Assembly: GCA_023424275.1 (NCBI GenBank)
Contig: JAFAED010000299.1
Location: 1-10,338 of the forward strand
From: Pseudomonadota bacterium
GTDB lineage: Bacteria; Pseudomonadota; Alphaproteobacteria; Sphingomonadales; Sphingomonadaceae
Length of the DNA stretch: 10,338 nucleotides
Direction of reading: 5' to 3'
Shown piece after piece: positions 5,942 through 10,338 of this stretch. The notes beneath the pieces were generated by a model. The model made no database searches and was not told the origin of the DNA. It was given only the letters and a program-made list of their open reading frames with translations. The translations under genes were made by a program, and so were the position numbers. Each line of letters begins with the position of its first letter. The stretch's first letter is position 1.

Positions 5942-6946
5942 GTGAGCGACATCGACAGCATCGCGGGGCTCGAAGCGATCCTCGGCAAGACGCCGCCCGC
6001 GGTCAATCTGAAGGTCATCGACCATATCGACCCGGTCGCGGCGCGCTGGCTTGCCGCGTCGCCATTGATGTTCGCGGGCTTCGCGTCCGCCGATACCGGG
6101 ATCGCGATCACGCTCGGTGGCGGCACGCCCGGTTTCGCCACCGCCGATCGCGGGGTGCTGGCGATGCCGCTGGACGCGCTCGACGATCCGGCGCTTGCGC
6201 GGCCCGGTGCGCGCTTCGGGTCGCTGTTCCTGATCCCCGGCATCGGCGAAACGTTGCGGGTCAACGGCCATGTCGCCGCGGTCGAGCAGGGGATCGTGCG
6301 GGTCGCGGTCGCCGAATGCTATGGTCATTGCGCCAAGGCGCTGATCCGGTCGGGCTTCTGGGCGGCCGATCCGCAGGCGGCGGCGCCGGCTTCCGTCGCC
6401 GATTTCGTCGACGCGACACGCTTCATGGCGCTCGCAACGATCGATGCGGCGGGCGCCGCCGATCTCAGCCCAAAGGGTGATCCGGCGGGGTCGATGGCGC
6501 ATCTTGCGGGCGACCAGCTGTGGTTCGCCGATCGTCCGGGCAACCGCCGCGCCGACAGTTTCCGCAACATCATCGCGCAGCCGCGCATCGCCGCCGCGCT
6601 GCTCGTCCCCGGCGCCAGCGAGGTCGCGATCGTGCGCGGCGCGGCGATGCTCACCGACGATACGACCGCGCGCGCGAGTTTCGAGGTGCAGGGCAAGGTG
6701 CCGCAACTCGCGACGCGCGTCGACGATGTCGCGATCGAGCGGCGCCCCAGCGCGGCGCTCGCCCGTGCGCGCCTCTGGCCCGCCGCCGCAGCGCCGGCCG
6801 ACATCCGGCCGGCCAAGATGTTCGCCGAACATGTCCGGCTCAACAAGGACAAGGGGATCGGCGCGCGCGTCGCGAGCGCCTTCGTCTCCATCCCCGGGCT
6901 GATGCAGAGCAGCCTCGACAAGGATTACAAGACCAACCTCTACTGA
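5942..6946 (+). CDS. Duplicated pyridoxamine 5'-phosphate oxidase-family (FMN split-barrel) protein
   Basis: A 334-residue soluble protein starting at GTG. It appears to contain two split-barrel units of the PPOX type, a fold that binds FMN or F420. The C-terminal unit (about 155-290) holds FMALATIDAAG, LSPKGDPAG (175-183) and the strongly conserved WFADRPGNRRADSFRNI (194-210), ending in a LLVPG strand. The N-terminal unit (about 30-140) keeps LFLIPGIGETLRVNGHV (95-111) and ends in CYGHCAKALIRSGFW (126-140), motifs of the MSMEG_1061-like PPOX subfamily, but it lacks a clear DRPGN segment. The two halves therefore look like a duplication with complementary decay. No signal peptide is seen, so it should be cytoplasmic. 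It is transcribed divergently from the siderophore receptor across a 148-nt gap with a Fur-like site, hinting at a redox role in iron or siderophore use. That role is inference, and the substrate is unknown. Confidence 0.8.
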   Translation: MSDIDSIAGLEAILGKTPPAVNLKVIDHIDPVAARWLAASPLMFAGFASADTGIAITLGGGTPGFATADRGVLAMPLDALDDPALARPGARFGSLFLIPGIGETLRVNGHVAAVEQGIVRVAVAECYGHCAKALIRSGFWAADPQAAAPASVADFVDATRFMALATIDAAGAADLSPKGDPAGSMAHLAGDQLWFADRPGNRRADSFRNIIAQPRIAAALLVPGASEVAIVRGAAMLTDDTTARASFEVQGKVPQLATRVDDVAIERRPSAALARARLWPAAAAPADIRPAKMFAEHVRLNKDKGIGARVASAFVSIPGLMQSSLDKDYKTNLY

Positions 6947-6958
6947 CGCATAGTTGAC

Positions 6959-6984
6959 GGAACCCCACGCCCGCCCCGAACATT
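6959..6984 (+). promoter_or_regulatory. Candidate EcfG-type general-stress promoter of ku
   Basis: GGAAC at 6959-6963, a 17-nt spacer and CATT at 6981-6984 resemble the alphaproteobacterial EcfG/RpoE2 promoter (GGAAC, 16-17 nt, CGTT), with one mismatch in the -10. It would start transcription near 6990, about 34 nt before the ku ATG. An overlapping TTGACG at 6954-6959 could be a housekeeping -35, but no convincing -10 follows it at 17 nt. Confidence 0.35.
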
Positions 6985-7005
6985 TGGACTCTCGCCCGTT
7001 CGGGG
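6974..7005. repeat. 8-bp perfect inverted repeat in the PPOX-ku gap
   Basis: CCCCGAAC (6974-6981) and GTTCGGGG (6998-7005) are exact reverse complements separated by 16 nt. No U-tract follows on the plus strand, so it is a poor intrinsic terminator. It overlaps the proposed ku promoter and could be a protein site or chance in GC-rich DNA. Confidence 0.4.
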
Positions 7006-7023
7006 GCAGCGAAAGGGAGTGTC

Positions 7024-7890
7024 ATGGCCGCACGCGCCTATTGGAAGGGACAGATCCGCCTCGCCCTGGTGTCGATCCCGGTCGAAATCTATGCCGCGAC
7101 CCGATCGGGCGCCGCGATCAGCTTTCGCCAGATCCACGAACCGAGCGGCAAGCCGGTCAAATATGAAAAGGTCGTGCCCGGCATCGGGCCGATCGACACC
7201 GACGATATCGTCAAGGGTTACGAGACGTCGAAGGGCAATTATGTCCTGCTCGACGAGGAAGAGATCGAGGCGGTCAAACTCGAAAGCAAGCGCACGCTGG
7301 AATTGCTCCAGTTCGTCGGCGCCGACGAGATCGACGTCCTCTATTATGCCAAGCCCTATTATGTCGTCCCCGCCGACGAGCTGGCCGAAGAGGCCTATAT
7401 CGTCCTGCGCGAAGCGCTGAAGCGCACGAAAAAGGTCGGGCTCGGCCAGCTGTCGGTGCGCGGACAGGAACAGCTCGTCGCCTTGCGCCCTTGCGGCAAG
7501 GGGCTGATCCTCGAAGTGCTGCGCTACGCCGACGAAGTGAACAAGGCGGCGAATTATTTCCGCGACGTCGGCAATGCCAAGCCCGACGCCGACCTGCTCG
7601 ACCTCGCCGAAACGCTGATCGACAAGAAATCGGGTGCGTTCGACGCGAGCGATTACCACAATCATTATGTCGACGCGCTGAAGCGCGTGATCGCGAAAAA
7701 GGCGAAGGCAAAGGGCAAGCGCGTGCTGGAGGATGTCGAGGAACCCGCGAGCAACAGCCGCGGCTCGAACGTCATCGACCTGATGGCTGCGCTCAAGGCC
7801 TCGGTCGACGGCAAGAAAAAGGCCCCCGCCAAGGCGGCGCCTGCGAAGAAAGCCCCGGCAAAGAAAGCCCCGGCGCGCAAACGTGCCTGA
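7024..7890 (+). CDS. ku: Bacterial Ku protein, NHEJ DNA-end binding
   Basis: A 288-residue Ku, which forms a ring-shaped homodimer on double-strand DNA ends and recruits LigD. The N terminus MAARAYWKGQIRLALVSIPV is the canonical bacterial Ku start, followed by the beta-barrel core (SFRQIHEPSGKPVKYEKV, VLLDEEEIEAV, LYYAKPYYVVP, GQEQLVALRP). The conserved C-terminal helix VIDLMAALKASV (250-262) is the segment linked in bacterial Ku proteins to LigD stimulation. After it comes a lysine/alanine/proline tail (about 265-288) with two perfect KKAPA units, an extended tail of the kind that binds DNA in other long bacterial Kus. The ATG follows GGGAG by 4 nt. ligD lies 123 nt downstream on the same strand, making a two-gene NHEJ unit, though a long inverted repeat lies between them. 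A possible EcfG promoter precedes the gene. Identification is firm. Confidence 0.97.
   Translation: MAARAYWKGQIRLALVSIPVEIYAATRSGAAISFRQIHEPSGKPVKYEKVVPGIGPIDTDDIVKGYETSKGNYVLLDEEEIEAVKLESKRTLELLQFVGADEIDVLYYAKPYYVVPADELAEEAYIVLREALKRTKKVGLGQLSVRGQEQLVALRPCGKGLILEVLRYADEVNKAANYFRDVGNAKPDADLLDLAETLIDKKSGAFDASDYHNHYVDALKRVIAKKAKAKGKRVLEDVEEPASNSRGSNVIDLMAALKASVDGKKKAPAKAAPAKKAPAKKAPARKRA
7846..7875 (+). repeat. 15-bp tandem repeat encoding the Ku lysine-rich tail
   Basis: Two adjacent copies of AAGAAAGCCCCGGCA (7846-7860 and 7861-7875) differ only at the last base. They encode KKAPA twice. The near-identity at DNA level suggests recent slippage duplication, so tail length may vary between strains. 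Confidence 0.75.
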
Positions 7891-7908
7891 CCTTCTTTTT
7901 CCGCTTGC

Positions 7909-7980
7909 CCTGAGCTTGTCGAAGGGCCGTTCTTTCTTTGCGTCGTTCGAAGAAAAGGACCGTCCTTCGACAAGCTCAGG
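7909..7980. repeat. Sphingomonad palindromic repeat as an inverted pair between ku and ligD
   Basis: CCTGAGCTTGTCGAAGG (7909-7925) and CCTTCGACAAGCTCAGG (7964-7980) are exact 17-bp reverse complements with a 38-nt centre. The centre itself pairs partly (TTCTTTCTTTG against GAAGAAAAGGA), so one long imperfect hairpin could form. This 17-mer is, from memory, a very abundant intergenic repeat in Sphingomonadaceae, behaving like REP-type elements. T-rich sequence (TATTTTCATTTT, 7988-7999) follows the right arm, so it might attenuate transcription from ku into ligD or stabilise the ku mRNA 3' end. No transposase is nearby. Confidence 0.85.
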
Positions 7981-8013
7981 ACGAGCCTATTTTCATTTTC
8001 GGGATCGTCTCTG

Positions 8014-10338
8014 ATGCCCCGCGCCGACCCCCTCGCCCAATATAAGGCCAAGCGCGATTTCGCGCTGACCCCCGAACCGGCGGGCAAGGTCGAAAAGGGA
8101 GCCGGCAACCGCTTCATCGTCCAAAAGCATGACGCGACGCGGCTCCATTACGACTTCCGGCTCGAAGTCGATGGCGTGCTCAAAAGCTGGGCGGTCACCA
8201 AGGGGCCAAGCGCCGATCCCGCCGACAAGCGGCTCGCGGTGCGCACCGAGGATCATCCGATGAGCTACGCCGATTTCGAAGGCGGCATTCCGAAGGGCGA
8301 ATATGGCGGCGGCACGGTGATGCTGTGGGACCGCGGAACCTGGGCGCCGATTGCAGGCAAGAGCGCGAAGGACATCGACAAGGGCCATCTCCACTTCACC
8401 CTCGACGGGACACGGATGAAGGGCGAATGGCTGCTCGTCCGCATGAAGCCGCGGCCCGGCGAAAAGCGCGAGAATTGGCTGCTGCGCAAGGTCGACGACG
8501 CCTATGCCGGCGGCACCGACGATCTTGTCGGGCGCCAGCTCACGAGCGTCCTCACCGGCCGCACCATGGCCGAAATCGCCGGCGACGCGGGCGGCGAGCA
8601 ATCGCTGAAGGGCGCCAAGGGCGCGGCCTTCGCCAAGAAAATGGCCGACGCCGCCGCGCACAACCAAAAGGTCGCGAAACCCGCCGCCAAGGGCAAGCCG
8701 CCCAAATTCCGCCCGCTCCAGCTCGCAACGCTCGTCGATGCGGTGCCCGGCGGCAACGGCTGGTTCCACGAGATCAAATATGACGGCTATCGCGCCGAAA
8801 TCGCCGCGGCGGGATCGGACGTCCGCGTCTATACGCGGAGCGGCCTCGACTGGACCGACAAATTCGCCCCGCTCGTCCGCCATATCGCCGCGCTCGACCT
8901 GCCGCCGTGCCTGATCGACGGCGAGATCGTCGCCTATGGCAAGGACGGCAACCCCGATTTTTCGTCGCTGCAAGCCGTCCTCAAACGCGGTCATGGCGCA
9001 CAGGACGAAGCAACCGCGCTCCATCTTTTCGCCTTCGACCTGCTCGAACTGGACGGAAAATCGCTCGCCAGGCTCGGCAATCTCGAACGCAAGGAACGGC
9101 TCGAAGCGCTGCTCCGCGATGCCAAGCCCCCCATCGCGGTCGCCGATCACGTCATCGGCGCGGGCGAAAAGCTCTACGACGCGATGTGCAGCGCCGGACA
9201 GGAAGGCATCATCTCGAAACGCGCCGACGCGGCCTATTCGGGCCGCCGCAGCAAAAGCTGGGTGAAGGTCAAATGCACCCGGCGGCAGGAATTCATCCTC
9301 GTCGGCTGGAACCCGTCGTCGACCAAGGCGCGCCCCTTCGCCTCCTTGCTCCTCGCGCAGCGCGAGGGCGATACGCTCGCCTACAAGGGCAATGTCGGCA
9401 CCGGCTTCGACGCCGCGACCATGGCCGACCTCGCGAAAAAATTCGCCGCCCGCGAACGCAAGACCGCGCCGCTCGACGTCGACGCGGCATCGGCGCGCAA
9501 GGTCCATTGGCTCAAACCCGATCTCGTCGCCGAAATCGCCTTTGCCGAATATACCGCGAGCGGATCGGTGCGCCACGCGAGCTTTCTCGGCCTGCGCCAC
9601 GACAAGGAGGCCAAGGACGTGACCCCCGAGAAGAGACAGCCTGCCCCCTCACCCGAAAGCGACGTGACGATCAGCAGCCGCGACCGCATCATCTTCCCCG
9701 AGGCGAAGGCGACCAAGGGCGACCTCGCCGACTATTATGCCGCCATCGCCCCGGTCATGCTCCCGCACACCGCGCGGCGCCCGATCAGCCTCGTCCGCTG
9801 TCCGCAGGGGCGCGGCAAGAAATGCTTTTTCCAGAAGCATGATTCAGGATCGTTCGGCGACCATGTCCGCCATGTGCCGATCAAGGAGAAGGATGGCGGG
9901 CACGAGGATTATCTCTATGTCGAGGATGCCGACGGGCTGCTCGCCTGCGTCCAGATGGGGACGATCGAGTTTCACGGCTGGGACAGCCATGTCGGCGCGC
10001 TGGAAAAACCCGACCGCATGGTGTTCGACCTCGACCCCGACGAGGGGCTCGCCTTCGCCGACGTTAAAAAGGCCGCGCTCGATATCCGCCGCCAGCTCGC
10101 CGACATCGGCCTCGTCAGCTTCGCGATGCTCTCGGGCGGCAAGGGCGTGCATGTCGTCGTGCCGGTCGATCCCGGCCACAGCTGGGACGCGCACAAGGAC
10201 TTCTCGAAACGCTTCGCCGAGGCGCTGAGCCTCGCCGAGCCCGACCGCTTCATCGCGACGATGAGCAAGGCGAAGCGCAAGGGGAAGATCTTCATCGATT
10301 ACCTCCGCAACCAGCGCGGCAGCACCGCGATCATGCCC
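8014..10338 (+). CDS. ligD: Multifunctional ATP-dependent DNA ligase LigD (PE-LIG-POL), 3'-truncated
   Basis: The frame is open from ATG 8014 to the right edge (775 codons, no stop). Its counterpart in Pseudomonas aeruginosa is about 840 residues, so roughly 65 are missing. LigD processes and seals DNA ends held by Ku. The N-terminal 3'-phosphoesterase domain (about 30-185) has KHDATRLHYDFRLE with H39, H45, D47, R49, plus H81. The ATP-dependent ligase domain (about 230-540) has KYDGYR with nucleotidyl lysine K255, DGEIV with E304, EGIISKR, and WVKVK (K418, K420), followed by the OB-fold. The polymerase domain (from about 550) has FHGWDSH (H654), FDLDPD with metal ligands D672 and D674, SGGKGVH (S707, H713) and IDYLRN (D762). 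These sit at a constant offset from the known P. aeruginosa residues. All three active sites look intact. The start has only a weak GGGA 9 nt upstream, and an inverted repeat separates it from ku. Confidence 0.97.
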   Translation, partial: MPRADPLAQYKAKRDFALTPEPAGKVEKGAGNRFIVQKHDATRLHYDFRLEVDGVLKSWAVTKGPSADPADKRLAVRTEDHPMSYADFEGGIPKGEYGGGTVMLWDRGTWAPIAGKSAKDIDKGHLHFTLDGTRMKGEWLLVRMKPRPGEKRENWLLRKVDDAYAGGTDDLVGRQLTSVLTGRTMAEIAGDAGGEQSLKGAKGAAFAKKMADAAAHNQKVAKPAAKGKPPKFRPLQLATLVDAVPGGNGWFHEIKYDGYRAEIAAAGSDVRVYTRSGLDWTDKFAPLVRHIAALDLPPCLIDGEIVAYGKDGNPDFSSLQAVLKRGHGAQDEATALHLFAFDLLELDGKSLARLGNLERKERLEALLRDAKPPIAVADHVIGAGEKLYDAMCSAGQEGIISKRADAAYSGRRSKSWVKVKCTRRQEFILVGWNPSSTKARPFASLLLAQREGDTLAYKGNVGTGFDAATMADLAKKFAARERKTAPLDVDAASARKVHWLKPDLVAEIAFAEYTASGSVRHASFLGLRHDKEAKDVTPEKRQPAPSPESDVTISSRDRIIFPEAKATKGDLADYYAAIAPVMLPHTARRPISLVRCPQGRGKKCFFQKHDSGSFGDHVRHVPIKEKDGGHEDYLYVEDADGLLACVQMGTIEFHGWDSHVGALEKPDRMVFDLDPDEGLAFADVKKAALDIRRQLADIGLVSFAMLSGGKGVHVVVPVDPGHSWDAHKDFSKRFAEALSLAEPDRFIATMSKAKRKGKIFIDYLRNQRGSTAIMP

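Noticed and set aside
5210..6832. A 540-codon minus-strand open frame spanning the receptor 5' end, the divergent promoter region and the PPOX gene
   Set aside because: It crosses two well-supported genes and their control region, and its translation is Arg-rich and repetitive, as expected for a non-coding frame.
7909..7980. CRISPR array or insertion sequence at the ku-ligD repeat
   Set aside because: There are only two copies, inverted not direct, with no spacer series, no target-site duplication and no transposase; it fits a dispersed palindromic repeat.
7993..9600. A 535-codon open frame on the minus strand antisense to ligD
   Set aside because: It is a shadow of ligD codon bias, low in complexity and without recognisable motifs, whereas the plus-strand LigD motifs are unambiguous.

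Overview
The window is GC-rich DNA in which every gene shows strong GC bias at third codon positions. It looks like an alphaproteobacterium of the Sphingomonadaceae (Sphingopyxis/Sphingomonas type). The grounds are codon style, a TonB-dependent receptor with the IIVTA-type TonB box common in sphingomonads, and an inverted pair of the CCTTCGACAAGCTCAGG palindrome, which I know as a highly repeated intergenic sequence in that group. The genus is an inference. Genes are densely packed. The longest gap without a gene is about 216 nt (1983-2198), and it appears to hold divergent promoters and one candidate Fur site. I see no tRNA, rRNA, CRISPR, IS element or phage gene.

Region 1 (1-1982): the 3' part of a two-partner-secretion outer-membrane transporter (TpsB/ShlB/FhaC family), cut by the left edge. 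It converges on, and overlaps by 29 nt, a small hemerythrin-like protein on the minus strand that lacks two of the usual metal-ligand histidines.

Region 2 (1983-6946): a probable iron-acquisition cluster. A four-helix PepSY inner-membrane protein and a previously easy-to-miss 59-residue membrane protein overlap by ATGA on the plus strand. They converge on a ferrichrome-type TonB-dependent siderophore receptor on the minus strand. A hairpin between them has a U-tract only in the receptor's direction. Divergent from the receptor is a duplicated PPOX (FMN split-barrel) protein. Two related palindromes resembling alphaproteobacterial Fur boxes sit upstream of the PepSY gene and in the receptor/PPOX divergent region. 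A working model is: siderophore import through the receptor, periplasmic or inner-membrane handling by the PepSY pair, and possibly a flavin-linked step by the PPOX protein. Only the first step is well supported.

Region 3 (6947-10338): a bacterial non-homologous end-joining (NHEJ) pair. Ku has a lysine-rich tail, and LigD has the order phosphoesterase-ligase-polymerase and is cut by the right edge about 65 residues before its expected end. A GGAAC-N17-CATT element upstream of ku resembles the EcfG general-stress promoter. A long imperfect hairpin made of the sphingomonad repeat separates ku from ligD.

No clearly undescribed system is evident. The most worthwhile leads are the small PepSY-coupled membrane protein, the ligand-depleted hemerythrin, the duplicated PPOX protein next to the receptor, and the possible stress control of NHEJ.
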